A stretch of 64,000 nucleotides of DNA from Methanosarcina barkeri MS (GTDB lineage Archaea > Halobacteriota > Methanosarcinia > Methanosarcinales > Methanosarcinaceae), in the NCBI RefSeq assembly GCF_000970025.1, contig NZ_CP009528.1, forward strand, positions 4,327,168 through 4,391,167, in the 5' to 3' direction. This document shows, piece by piece, positions 18,689 to 28,226 of this stretch. The notes beneath the pieces are model-generated. The model searched no databases, was not told the origin of the DNA, and saw nothing but the letters and a program-made list of their open reading frames with translations. The position numbers were made by a program, and so were the translations under genes. Each line of letters begins with the position of its first letter. The first letter of the stretch is position 1.

Positions 18689-19648
18689 ATGCCTGCAAAG
18701 AATAAAATACTTGTGACAGGAGGAGCCGGTTTTATAGGGAGCCACCTAGTAGATCACCTCATAGAAAAGGAGAACATGGTTACTGTTTTTGATAACCTGA
18801 GCTCAGGAAAAATGGAATTCATAGAAAATCATCTTGAAAATCCCGACTTTACCCTGATAAAAGGAGATCTTCTTGACCAGGAGGCAATAGAAAAGGCCTG
18901 TGAAGATATTGACTTTGTTTGTCACGTGGCCGCAAATCCTGATGTCAGACTCGGAGCTTCAGATACCAGAGTTCATCTAGATCAAAATATTCTGGCGACC
19001 TATAACCTTCTGGAAGCAATGAGGAAAAACAATACTAAAAAAATTGCATTTACTTCCACCTCGACAGTTTATGGGGAAGCAAGTATTATGCCTACTCCAG
19101 AAGACTACGGTCCTCTTATTCCGATATCCCTTTACGGTGCCTCTAAGCTGGCTTGTGAAGCCTTTATTACTTCATACTCTCACACCTTTGATATGCAGGC
19201 CTGGATATTTCGCTTCGCAAACATCGTTGGTCCACGCAGTACACACGGAATTACGGTTGATTTTATAAAAAAACTGAGGAGGAACACGAATCTGCTGGAA
19301 ATCCTGGGAGATGGAAAGCAGGAAAAATCCTACCTTCATGTTTCGGAGTGCGTTGACGCAATAGTATTTTTAATTGAGAATAGCAAAGAAAAGGTAAATA
19401 TGTTTAATATCGGCTCCGAGGACACCATCAGTGCCACAGAGATAGGAAAGACTGTTATAGAAGAAATGGGACTTTCTAATGTTGAATTTACCTACACCGG
19501 AGGAAATAGGGGCTGGAAAGGCGATGTGCCAAGGATGAGATTAGGGATTGGAAAAATGAAAAAGTTGGGCTGGAAACCGGTCTATACATCGGAGAGAAGT
19601 ATTAGGGAAACGGCGAGGGCATTGCTTGGGGAAAAGGTAGTAGACTAA
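18689..19648 (+). CDS. NAD-dependent sugar-nucleotide epimerase/dehydratase
   Basis: An extended short-chain dehydrogenase. TGGAGFIGSHLVDHL binds NAD, TSTSTVYGEAS and YGASKLACEA supply the catalytic Ser/Thr, Tyr and Lys, and FRFANIVGPRSTHG is substrate-binding. It is most like the UDP-glucose (or UDP-GlcNAc) 4-epimerase family. The ATG at 18689 follows TTGGAGAA at good spacing, while the frame opens nine codons earlier. It is divergent from galU, with the 210-bp gap presumably holding both promoters. Substrate specificity cannot be read from the sequence. A second, more distant epimerase is at 62690. Confidence 0.9.
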   Translation: MPAKNKILVTGGAGFIGSHLVDHLIEKENMVTVFDNLSSGKMEFIENHLENPDFTLIKGDLLDQEAIEKACEDIDFVCHVAANPDVRLGASDTRVHLDQNILATYNLLEAMRKNNTKKIAFTSTSTVYGEASIMPTPEDYGPLIPISLYGASKLACEAFITSYSHTFDMQAWIFRFANIVGPRSTHGITVDFIKKLRRNTNLLEILGDGKQEKSYLHVSECVDAIVFLIENSKEKVNMFNIGSEDTISATEIGKTVIEEMGLSNVEFTYTGGNRGWKGDVPRMRLGIGKMKKLGWKPVYTSERSIRETARALLGEKVVD

Positions 19649-19706
19649 CTTTTATTCCATTTTTCTTAAACAATTTTTGTTGATCAGTATGGGAACAAAG
19701 GTAAAA

Positions 19707-21176
19707 TTACTGCTTGACTTCGCTTTTGACTCTGAATACGTACCTTTGTATTAAAGAAAGTTCGCGGTCTGTGAATCCACCTACAAGAAACATCATCACC
19801 AGATAGATAAGTACACCCATACCTGCAATCTCAAAAAGCTCAATGATGCTTGATATAGCAAAGTAGGAAACAAAGAAATACATAACTGTTGAGGACAAAA
19901 CGCTTTTTGCAATATCATGAAGATAAAAATCAAGTTTAAAGTGTTTTAAGGAAATATGCATACAAAGCACAGCCATTAAAAAGTAAGAAAATAAGGTTGA
20001 CAGTGAGGCTCCAACAATTCCAATGGAAGGTATCAATAGAAGGTTAATCAATACATTCGAAACTGCTGCAACAATATTAATGTAGGTCGAAGTTTTTGTT
20101 TGCTTGATAAGGAGCATTGTATTGACAAATATCTGGAAGATTCCTGCCAGAAGACCTGAGAAGGCAATAATGGGAATTACAACCCAACCCGAAAGAAAAT
20201 CATCAGTGGTAAGGATCCCAAGCAAAGGTTTTGCAAGAGCTGAGAGACCGAAGACTGCAGGAATTGAGAAGAGAAGGAAATATCTTAGAGAATGAGACAT
20301 ACAAATTCTTACTTCATCCATTTTATTTTCATCGAAAAGCTTTGATAACTCGGGAAGAAGAATGAGCTGAAGAGAACTTACAAAAAGCTGTATAAGACTG
20401 CCAATTGAACAGGCTGCCGAATATACCCCCACGCTTCCAAGGCCGAGAAAATAAGTAACCATATATCTGTCACTTGACTCTGTAATCCACCTTACAAGCG
20501 AATTGGGAGTTAAAGGTAGAGAAAAGTGCAAATACTCTTTTATGTAAGTAAATCGCGGGATAACGAATCCTATCTGTGATATGATCATCAGAAGAGAAAT
20601 TAAAAAAATGAAGCCCTGTACAACTAAAGTAGCCGCGATTACACCAAGAAGCCCGTATCCCATTTTGAGAAGAAAGAGAATAAAAAACAATTTTCCAAAC
20701 GTTTCAAAAAGGGTTAAGTAAGAAAATGTCTGAATTTGCCTGAAAACCCTGAAATAAAAAAGAGATATCGACTCGATAACGCTCAGAAGAATTAAAAGGG
20801 AACCTGCCTGGATAAAATAAGTTGCATGAGGGTCTTTAAAACCGAAGGTGGCAAGAGGCTCTGCAAACGTATAGAGTAAAAAAGAGGCCAACAGACCGGA
20901 TATAGTTACAAAAAAGAGAATTGAATATACTGCTTCCCTTATTATTTTGATTTCCGTTTCAGAAGATAAAAACCTGACAAAACCCATAGAGAGGCCCATC
21001 AGTGCAAGGGGAGAAATAAGAGATACAGTGGTATTGATCTGAGCCCAGAGCCCGTAGTCGTATGTTCCAAGGGTTTTTGTGATTATCGGAAGCAGGAAAA
21101 AAGTTCCCAGGCTTGTAAGTACCTGAACTGCCCCGATAAAACCAACATCCTTTGCAAATTTTTGATATGACACCAT
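19707..21176 (-). CDS. Polysaccharide flippase (Wzx-like)
   Basis: A protein of about 488 residues with about 14 membrane segments. The N terminus FAKDVGFIGAVQVLTSLGTF, then FLLPIITKTLGTYDYGLWAQ, is the Polysacc_synt signature. It is expected to move a lipid-linked oligosaccharide across the membrane. Translation may start at ATG 21176 or GTG 21173. The latter has AGGTG five bases upstream. It converges with the epimerase gene. Two flippases in the region suggest two different exported glycans. Confidence 0.88.
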   Translation of the reverse strand: MVSYQKFAKDVGFIGAVQVLTSLGTFFLLPIITKTLGTYDYGLWAQINTTVSLISPLALMGLSMGFVRFLSSETEIKIIREAVYSILFFVTISGLLASFLLYTFAEPLATFGFKDPHATYFIQAGSLLILLSVIESISLFYFRVFRQIQTFSYLTLFETFGKLFFILFLLKMGYGLLGVIAATLVVQGFIFLISLLMIISQIGFVIPRFTYIKEYLHFSLPLTPNSLVRWITESSDRYMVTYFLGLGSVGVYSAACSIGSLIQLFVSSLQLILLPELSKLFDENKMDEVRICMSHSLRYFLLFSIPAVFGLSALAKPLLGILTTDDFLSGWVVIPIIAFSGLLAGIFQIFVNTMLLIKQTKTSTYINIVAAVSNVLINLLLIPSIGIVGASLSTLFSYFLMAVLCMHISLKHFKLDFYLHDIAKSVLSSTVMYFFVSYFAISSIIELFEIAGMGVLIYLVMMFLVGGFTDRELSLIQRYVFRVKSEVKQ

Positions 21177-21957
21177 ATCACCTTAAAAAGAACTCCGTTT
21201 TTAAGAATTACCATTGAGAGAAGTCATGAAAATAGCCTTACACGAAAGTTTTTCTTACGACTTGACCCGACGCATTATCCAGAGAATGATATTTAAATCC
21301 TTTTGAACACTGATCATTTTGATCAAGTTTTAATCTCTCAGCAGAGGTTCTATTTATAACTATATTATAATAAGTTTCATTCATATAGAATACCTTTAAT
21401 TTGAATAAAAGTTTGGAGACATCATACTTATATTCAGTGTTAACTTTAAATTTATTTAGATACATTTTTTCAACCAGAACCGAATTTCAACTGTCCCCAA
21501 TAAGAAATTTCTACAAATGATAAAAGCCTTTGCGTTAAGATAAATTTTAGTAGAAGTTCAATGCACGTCTGGGAAGGACTTATTGAAAAGCAGCCGAAAA
21601 AGTTCAAAAGAATTAAGGATGTGAACGCCGTAAGTTCTGGCTTACTAAGAAACATAACTAGAAATAACACAGAGAATGTATAAATCCAAAAGAGATCCTA
21701 ATCCAAAATATATTCTGACCTTAGAACAAAACTTTTAGATTTTTACAAAAAAGAATAAGTTTGGGAGCAAAAACAAACAAATTAATCCTGATTAGTAGGT
21801 CTAGAAACCATACTAACTCGCTTGAAAAATTCCTTCTGGAGAATTTTAAAAATTCATGTTTTTCGTACATTAAAAGAAAAAAGTTCCAAAACATCCGACG
21901 GCAGAAATTTATTATCAGATCGGAAGTGATGGAAATTTTTATTTGAGAATGTAAATC
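21177..21957. other. Intergenic, no credible gene
   Basis: Short frames of 60-75 codons occur on both strands, but none has a ribosome site plus a recognisable sequence. The region is AT-rich. Confidence 0.5.
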
Positions 21958-24597
21958 TTACCTATACACCAGATTCAATTTTGGTACCTGGCTCATGTTT
22001 TCGCAGTCCGCACTGTAGAAGGCGATATAGTTATCACTTTCACTGCGGGCTTCTATAAAGAAACCTGTATTTTCGTACCTGCCACTAACATACTCTTTTA
22101 CAAGATCGGTTACATCGAGCTCATAGTACCGGTTATCTGGCAAGTTACTAGCTCTCAGGGTTAATGTAGCATATGGAGTGCTGCCCTGAAGGACACCATT
22201 TTTATCATACCAATCTCCTCCTGAGTTATTCCAGGCAATGTCTTTATTCTTTTTATTCCAGCTCACATAATCAGGATTCCAAGAAACAGGCCTGTAGATC
22301 TCGATAACAGTATCATTTGATCGTGTGCTGAAAGGATAATACCAGAAAAGGGAAAGAGTCGCACTGTCTACCTCTGTGGCACTGGCATGTTCACTTAAAT
22401 TAAACGATATAACATCCCTGTACCTTCCAACATTGCTCAATTCTCCTACATCGATAAATGATGTGTCAGAAAAGATGCCCTCAGGTGAGGCTTCACGCAG
22501 ACGGTTGTCTTTTGCGCTAGTAATAGTTGCATTTGCAGTTACCCTTTTCTCAATATTAAGCTTTGGTGCCTGGCTTGTGTTTCCACAGTCAGCACTGTAG
22601 AAGGCGATATAGTTATCACTTTCACTGCGGGCTTTTATAAGAAAACCTGTATTTTCGTACCTGCCACCAACATACTCTTTTACAAGATCGGTTACATCGA
22701 GCTCATAGTACCGGTTATCTGGCAAGTTACTAGCTCTCAGGGTTAATGTAGCATATGGAGTGCTGCCCTGAAGGACACCATTTTTATCATACCAATCTCC
22801 TCCTGAGTTGTTCCAAGCAATGTCTTTATTCTTCTTATTCCAGCTTACATAATCAGGATTCCAGGAAACAGGCCTGTAAATCTCGATAACAGTATTATTT
22901 GGCCGTGGACTGGAAGGATAATACCAGAAAAGGGAAAGAGTCGCACTGCTGATTTCAGTAGCATTGGTGTATTCGCTTACGTTAAACCATATAAGGTCTC
23001 TGTATCTGCCAACACGGCTTATTTCCCCGACATCAAGAAATGATTTATCCGAAAAAACATCGTCAGGAGAAGCTTCACGCATACGATTGTCGTACATCTC
23101 TTCAGAGAGATTCAAAGAGGTTCCTGAAAGAGACGCGTAGATTGTGTTTCCATATCTTCCGATATTGATTCTGTTTCCATTGTCTTCAGGCTCGTTAGAG
23201 TAATCCGAGAAAGAACATCCGGCATCAATACAGGGAGAGTTAACTTTGTCCTTAACCCAGGTTTCTCCGTTCCAGCGGCCGGAGACAGACTGAATATGGT
23301 ATTCATGGTTTTCTTGGTCTGCAAAAAGAGGGTTTACATGGATATCAGTTGTCGATGCGCAGTTTTTATAGTTACCTGCTGAGTTATTGTAAAGACAGTT
23401 ATTTTCCAGTACAAAGGAATGTGTTGCAGGCAGGTAATTCATAATTCCATACCCTGTCCCACTCGGTGACTTTGTGCGCAACCTGGTATTTACAATTATG
23501 TTATTGCGGACAATTGTTGTAAATCCGTCGCCTTCTGGTACATAGGTTGGGGAATAACTATTGATATACATATTGGCGATTGCAGTGTGATATAATCCAT
23601 CAAAGACATTGTTTTCAATGACAGTGCCTTCAAATCCGCCAGTTATGATACCGCCCACCCAGGTAATGCTAGGATTAGTGCCCGTGTCATAGAAAGTATT
23701 GTGATGGATGTAGACATCTTTTGCCTGGTCTCGGGTAGCAGAAGAGCTATCATAGTTGAAAAGCCAGATTCCAGGGCCATAGGTATTATTGATAATATTA
23801 TTGTAAATCTCTATATTATCCATAATGCCTGCAGACTTTTCTACCTGAATCCCTGGCCCGCCTGCACTCCAGTGGTAGAAAGAATCGATGAAATTATCAT
23901 GAAATTTTACGTGGTTCGAGTTCCAGATTCTAAGACCACTGTTAGTCCTGCAGGTTATTGTATTATTCCAGGCCTCTACATTCTGACACTGAATCGTAAA
24001 CAGACCGTCATGTCCGAGCTTGTAGATAGTATTGTTGTAAAACTCGATGTTCTCACCATATTTTATCCTCAGCCCATCTCCGTGACCATCGTGCATATAC
24101 ATATCGCATACGGTTACGTTATTGCAGTAAAGGAAGTAAATCACATTATAATATCCTTTACCCTTAGCGAACTCGGTGTTACCGTCATGGTTCACATTAA
24201 CCTCAAACCCTCTTATTACAATATTATTATTTCCAGAACTGCTCATCTGCTTGATCAAAGGTTTCATTGTAACCCAGCCTGCGTGATCAACCAGCTTGAT
24301 CACAGCAGTCGAATCCCCTTCAAGAATAGTATTGCTGCCGATGAGAAGAGTATCATTAATAACATATGTAAAAGGACCTTTAAGGTAGACAGTGGTATAT
24401 TCAGAGTTATCGGCCACAAACTTAAGAGCCTGATTTATCTGTACATGATCATCTTTCCCATCGCAGTTAAAATCTCCACTGCCATCCCCTGCAACAGAAA
24501 CAGTTGGTGCAGGACTTCGGCATAAAGCAGTGGGAACGCTTGCAAGAATAAGGCAACCTACCAATAAAAAGACTCCTAGTTCTCGTTTTAATATCAA
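21958..24597 (-). CDS. Secreted β-helix protein with two DNRLRE domains (disaggregatase-related)
   Basis: An 879-residue protein. The signal peptide (KRELGVFLLVGCLILASV) leads into a region of about 470 residues with PbH1 turns (IEFYNNTIYKL, IEIYNNIINNT). Two DNRLRE/CBM96 modules follow, beginning DNRMREASP (about 502) and DNRLREASP (about 697), each ending with RYYELDVTDLVKEYV. The two modules are nearly identical in DNA over long stretches, so the duplication or a conversion is recent. β-helix plus DNRLRE suggests binding and cleaving of matrix polysaccharide, as known for disaggregatase. The paralogue at 27825 starts ATGCTAAAAAGAGA. Here the equivalent is ATATTAAAACGAGA, so translation probably begins at the TTG one codon earlier (24597), behind an AGGT element. 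The frame itself opens 35 codons further upstream. Confidence 0.85.
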   Translation of the reverse strand: MILKRELGVFLLVGCLILASVPTALCRSPAPTVSVAGDGSGDFNCDGKDDHVQINQALKFVADNSEYTTVYLKGPFTYVINDTLLIGSNTILEGDSTAVIKLVDHAGWVTMKPLIKQMSSSGNNNIVIRGFEVNVNHDGNTEFAKGKGYYNVIYFLYCNNVTVCDMYMHDGHGDGLRIKYGENIEFYNNTIYKLGHDGLFTIQCQNVEAWNNTITCRTNSGLRIWNSNHVKFHDNFIDSFYHWSAGGPGIQVEKSAGIMDNIEIYNNIINNTYGPGIWLFNYDSSSATRDQAKDVYIHHNTFYDTGTNPSITWVGGIITGGFEGTVIENNVFDGLYHTAIANMYINSYSPTYVPEGDGFTTIVRNNIIVNTRLRTKSPSGTGYGIMNYLPATHSFVLENNCLYNNSAGNYKNCASTTDIHVNPLFADQENHEYHIQSVSGRWNGETWVKDKVNSPCIDAGCSFSDYSNEPEDNGNRINIGRYGNTIYASLSGTSLNLSEEMYDNRMREASPDDVFSDKSFLDVGEISRVGRYRDLIWFNVSEYTNATEISSATLSLFWYYPSSPRPNNTVIEIYRPVSWNPDYVSWNKKNKDIAWNNSGGDWYDKNGVLQGSTPYATLTLRASNLPDNRYYELDVTDLVKEYVGGRYENTGFLIKARSESDNYIAFYSADCGNTSQAPKLNIEKRVTANATITSAKDNRLREASPEGIFSDTSFIDVGELSNVGRYRDVISFNLSEHASATEVDSATLSLFWYYPFSTRSNDTVIEIYRPVSWNPDYVSWNKKNKDIAWNNSGGDWYDKNGVLQGSTPYATLTLRASNLPDNRYYELDVTDLVKEYVSGRYENTGFFIEARSESDNYIAFYSADCENMSQVPKLNLVYR

Positions 24598-24740
24598 GAT
24601 TACCTGGGATTGATCACAACAGCGCATATTGTTAATTTTCGTAGATAGATTTTCATGTGGCGACGTATCAATACCCCCGCAGAATGTGATACTGTTTGTC
24701 AAAATTTACTTAAGCTTAGTATTCTATTTCTCGTAAATTG

Positions 24741-25001
24741 GGTAAGATTTTTTAGATAGTGGTTACTCTCAGATATTCAAGGCTATAGAAAAGTTTGGAG
24801 AATTTATTCATGGCAAAAGCTACTGAATCCGATAAGATTCAATAAATAAGGGACCCAGAATAAATCTCCCTGATTTTCAGGCCAATTCCTCGAATTCACC
24901 TAATTCCCCCCATGAAACATAGTGAATAAGCCGAGTATTAGCCCTCAATTAAATTTCTATAGTCAACACTGTAAACTATATCTTAATGTTATAAAAATAT
25001 A
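24741..25001. repeat. Upstream region shared with the paralogous gene (copy 1)
   Basis: About 260 bp matches 27965-28226 along its length with substitutions and small gaps. Shared blocks include TTCAAGGCTATAGAAA, AAAGCTACTGAATCC, CCCCCATGAAACATAG and TTAAATTTCTATAGT. Each copy begins about 140 bp upstream of its β-helix gene. It probably contains the promoter and a long leader. A TATA-like element (TTTTTATAAC on the minus strand) sits at its outer end. Confidence 0.8.
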
Positions 25002-25232
25002 TGTTCAAACTTGATAAATATTTAAAGAGTTCCATATTGTTAGAGAGGACAAATAAGTCATTGGAACGAGAAAAAACAAAATCAAAACATCGTTTTATTA
25101 AATATACACAGCGAATAAGTTCACAAAGTAAATTTTAGATATTCATTTTTGGTAGGAGGCTTTCTTTTAATAATATATTAGATAGTTTTGGCGACGTCAA
25201 CTTTTTACTTTTACCTTAAAAAAGGAAATTAG

Positions 25233-25281
25233 ACACCTCGATAACAGTGTTATAAATCATTGTATGTATAAAACGAGGTGT
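25233..25281. promoter_or_regulatory. Inverted repeat around a TATA-like element
   Basis: ACACCTCG (25233-25240) and CGAGGTGT (25274-25281) are perfect 8-bp arms separated by 33 bp that include TGTTATAAATC. It could be a hairpin or a pair of operator half-sites, but no gene is adjacent. Confidence 0.3.
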
Positions 25282-25851
25282 AAAACGTACAGGACTTAAG
25301 CACTTGAAAAACAAAATCAATTACAGCAAAGACTGTGGATTAAAGTCACAGTTTAGACAGTTAATGGTCTGATGCTGTTGATTTTTCAGTTCAACTGCAT
25401 AAATGTATAGATTAAATTTCCATAAAGAGTAGAAAATTACCAGGGAAAAACACCAAAAATAGAGAAGAGTACGGAAGTTAAGAGAAGTGAAAGGTAGACG
25501 TAACCACCTGACAGATCATAAAAGTACTGCCAAATTATATTGCTCCAATTCTATTCTTGCAACTCCATTATAGCTACACTCTTAAGATATTCAGACCAGT
25601 TATCTTAGAGCTTGTTATATCTAGTGCATTGATTTCACATATCCTCAATAAATCACGGATGAACACAGATGAACATAGATGGTTTCAATTCGTGTGTCTT
25701 CTTCTCCATCTATAGTTTTCTGTGGGAAACTCATTGACCAACGTTGATTTTAAAATTCACTTATATATTCATAATTTGAATCGATGCACTAAAGATAGTT
25801 TTACCACAAGTTGCGAGTTATTTAGGCTTATTAGAACTTACTAAGCATCGG
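25282..25851. other. Intergenic, decayed tail of the β-helix gene possible
   Basis: No gene seen. The first 100 bp beyond the stop of the β-helix gene show no clear continuation of its DNRLRE domain. Confidence 0.45.
25656..25682. repeat. Short GATGAACA tandem repeat
   Basis: CGGATGAACACAGATGAACATAGATGG is three imperfect 9-bp units. Similar low-complexity runs are scattered in many prokaryotic genomes. No function is implied. Confidence 0.5.
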
Positions 25852-27825
25852 TCATTCCTCCAATCCGAGAGATAAATTGTTCAAACAAAAACCTTCAGGA
25901 GATACTTCGTAAAGGTAGTTGTCGTACACGTTAGAAAGGTTCAAAGAGGCTTCTTCAACCACACTTATTATTGCAACTTCAGAATCGTTGAAAATGCCAT
26001 CTCTTACCTCAAAAGCTATAGTGTATAGTCCTTCCTGTCCGTCGGAAGGCGTCCAGCTAAAAACCCCTGCTTCGTCAAAACTTGCGCCTGCAGGAAGAGC
26101 AGATGCCGAAAAGATAAGGTTATCTCCATTCACATCAGAAGCTTTCACTGTAAAGTTCAAAGTTTCTCCAATATTAACTGTAGTTTCGGGGATTGAATCG
26201 ATAACCGGACCCTGTGTGTCGACAGAAAGATCTTCAGAGTATGTGAAATTATCTTTGTCCACGTCAAAAACTTCCGCCGTAAAGTTAAGATCCTCATCAG
26301 TCTCATTTGTAGCTCCAGAGATAGAGTTTATTAACGAAGACTGCACAGTCTTTACTTGTGAACTCGACGACAGTGAAGCATAGATTGTATTTCCATATCT
26401 TCCTATGTTGATCCGGTTTCCATTATTTTCAGGTTCTTTAGAATAATCCGAAGAGGCACATCCGGAATCAATACAGGGAGAACTAACTTTATCCTTAACC
26501 CATTTTTTGCCATTCCAGTGACCTGCAACTGACTGGAGATGATAATCATGGTATTTCTGGCTCACAAATAATGGGTTTAAGTAGATGTCAGATTTCGAAG
26601 TGCAGCCTTTGTATTTACCTGCTGAGTTTTTGTAAAGGCAGTTATTTTCCAGAACAAAGGAATGCGTTTCAGACAGATAATTCATAATTCCATATCCTGT
26701 CCCACTAGGGGACTTTGTACGCTTCTGGGTATTTACAATTATATTGTTGCGGACAATTGTCGTGTATTTTGACTTATAATTTGAAAAAAAACCATCAGGA
26801 CTCATGCTGACAATGGCAGCATGGTATACGCCGTCAAAAACATTATTTTCAATTAGAGTATCATGGAATCCACTTCCTAAGATACCTCCAACCCAGGTAA
26901 TGCTAGGATTGGTACCTGTGCCGTAGAAGACATTATGGTAAATGTGGACATTTTTTCCTTGGTTTTTGGTAGCAGAGGTATCATAGTTGAAAAGCCAGAT
27001 TCCAGGACCATATGTGTTAGATATAGTATTATCATAGATCTCTATATCATCCATAATACCTGCAGACTTTTCGATCTGAATCCCTGGCCCACCTGCACTC
27101 CAGTGATAGAAAGAATCGATTACATTATTGTAGAATTTTACATGGTTTGAGTTCCAGATTCTAAGACCGCTATTAGTCCTGCAGGTTATCCTGTTTTTCC
27201 AGGCCTTTATGTTCTTACACTGAATTGCAAACAAACCGTCGTGTCCGAGCTTGTATATCCTGTTTTTGTAAAATTTAATATTTTTTCCGTATTTTATCCT
27301 CAGTCCGTCTCCAAGCCCATCGTGCATATACATGTTGTATACTTTTATGTTATTACAGTTAGTAAAGTAAATCATATTATAGTACCCTTTACCCTTAGAA
27401 ACTTTGGGATTACCGTCATGGTTTCCATCAATTTCGAACCCTCTTATTACAATGTTGCTATTTCCGGAACTGCTCATCTGCTTGATCATGGGTTTCATTG
27501 TAGCCCAACCTGCATTGTTCACCAGTTTGATAACAGCGTTTGAATCCCCTTCAAGAATAGTATTGCTGCCGATGAGAAGAGTATCGTCAATAACATAGGT
27601 AAAAGGACCCTTGAGGTGGACAGTGGTGTATTTAGAGTTACCTGCCACAAATTTAAGGGCCTGATTTATCTGTACATGATCATTTTTTCCATCGCAGTTA
27701 AAATCCCCACTCCCATCTCCCGCAACATAAACAGTTGGTGCAGGACTTAAGCATAAAGCGGTAGGAACGCTTGCAAGAATAAGGCAACTTACAAAGAAAA
27801 AGATCCCTAATTCTCTTTTTAGCAT
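25852..27825 (-). CDS. Secreted β-helix protein with Ig-like domain and truncated DNRLRE domain
   Basis: Paralogue of the gene at 21958. It has a signal peptide (MLKRELGIFFFVSCLILAS) and a PbH1 β-helix region (to about residue 490), with AGGTGA five bases before the ATG. An Ig-like fold follows at about 545-625 (PETTVNIGETLNFTVKASD, SWTPSDGQEGLYTIAFEVRD), resembling the putative-Ig/cadherin-like modules of surface proteins. The last 25 residues, YDNYLYEVSPEGF then LNNLSLGLEE, align with the first residues of a DNRLRE module and then stop, so about 150 residues are missing compared with the paralogue. The exchange of many Asn in the paralogue for Lys here (KNRIYKLGHDG versus NNTIYKLGHDG) removes sequons and makes the helix more basic. 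Confidence 0.83.
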   Translation of the reverse strand: MLKRELGIFFFVSCLILASVPTALCLSPAPTVYVAGDGSGDFNCDGKNDHVQINQALKFVAGNSKYTTVHLKGPFTYVIDDTLLIGSNTILEGDSNAVIKLVNNAGWATMKPMIKQMSSSGNSNIVIRGFEIDGNHDGNPKVSKGKGYYNMIYFTNCNNIKVYNMYMHDGLGDGLRIKYGKNIKFYKNRIYKLGHDGLFAIQCKNIKAWKNRITCRTNSGLRIWNSNHVKFYNNVIDSFYHWSAGGPGIQIEKSAGIMDDIEIYDNTISNTYGPGIWLFNYDTSATKNQGKNVHIYHNVFYGTGTNPSITWVGGILGSGFHDTLIENNVFDGVYHAAIVSMSPDGFFSNYKSKYTTIVRNNIIVNTQKRTKSPSGTGYGIMNYLSETHSFVLENNCLYKNSAGKYKGCTSKSDIYLNPLFVSQKYHDYHLQSVAGHWNGKKWVKDKVSSPCIDSGCASSDYSKEPENNGNRINIGRYGNTIYASLSSSSQVKTVQSSLINSISGATNETDEDLNFTAEVFDVDKDNFTYSEDLSVDTQGPVIDSIPETTVNIGETLNFTVKASDVNGDNLIFSASALPAGASFDEAGVFSWTPSDGQEGLYTIAFEVRDGIFNDSEVAIISVVEEASLNLSNVYDNYLYEVSPEGFCLNNLSLGLEE

Positions 27826-27964
27826 CTATATCACCTGAGACCACTATAAAAGATTAATTAGTAAGTATGCAGAGTAAGAACCGGGTAAAAATACCCATGT
27901 GTCTACAAAAATAAAAATTGTCTGTAAAATAATTAGACAAATTTCTTGCTCAGTTCACTGAATG

Positions 27965-28226
27965 TCGGATAAGATTTTTCAAATAGTATCCACTCTACAA
28001 CATTCAAGGCTATAGAAATTCTTAGAGAAATTGCTCATAACGAAAGCTACTGAATCCTATCAAAGAAACAAATAAAGGATCCAGGAGAAATCTCCCTTTC
28101 TTTCAGGCCAATCAATAAAATTCACCGAAGTTTCCCCCATGAAACATAGAGAATAAATTGAGTACTAGCCTTAAATTAAATTTCTATAGTATACATTGTA
28201 AACAATATTGTAATGTTATAAAAGTA
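27965..28226. repeat. Upstream region shared with the paralogous gene (copy 2)
   Basis: Partner of 24741-25001. It begins 140 bp upstream of the ATG of the β-helix gene at 27825. Conservation outside coding sequence, at the same distance from both genes, indicates duplication of the gene with its control region and possibly retained function. Confidence 0.8.

Noticed and set aside
21238-21670. Two short minus-strand frames (75 and 66 codons)
   Set aside because: No ribosome site or family resemblance, and the composition follows the AT-rich background.
23701-24525. Plus-strand 274-codon frame opposite the β-helix gene
   Set aside because: It is the shadow of the repetitive β-helix sequence, and the minus-strand gene has clear paralogues.
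25656-25682. CRISPR-like or mobile-element end
   Set aside because: Only a 9-bp low-complexity repeat, a kind seen in many genomes.
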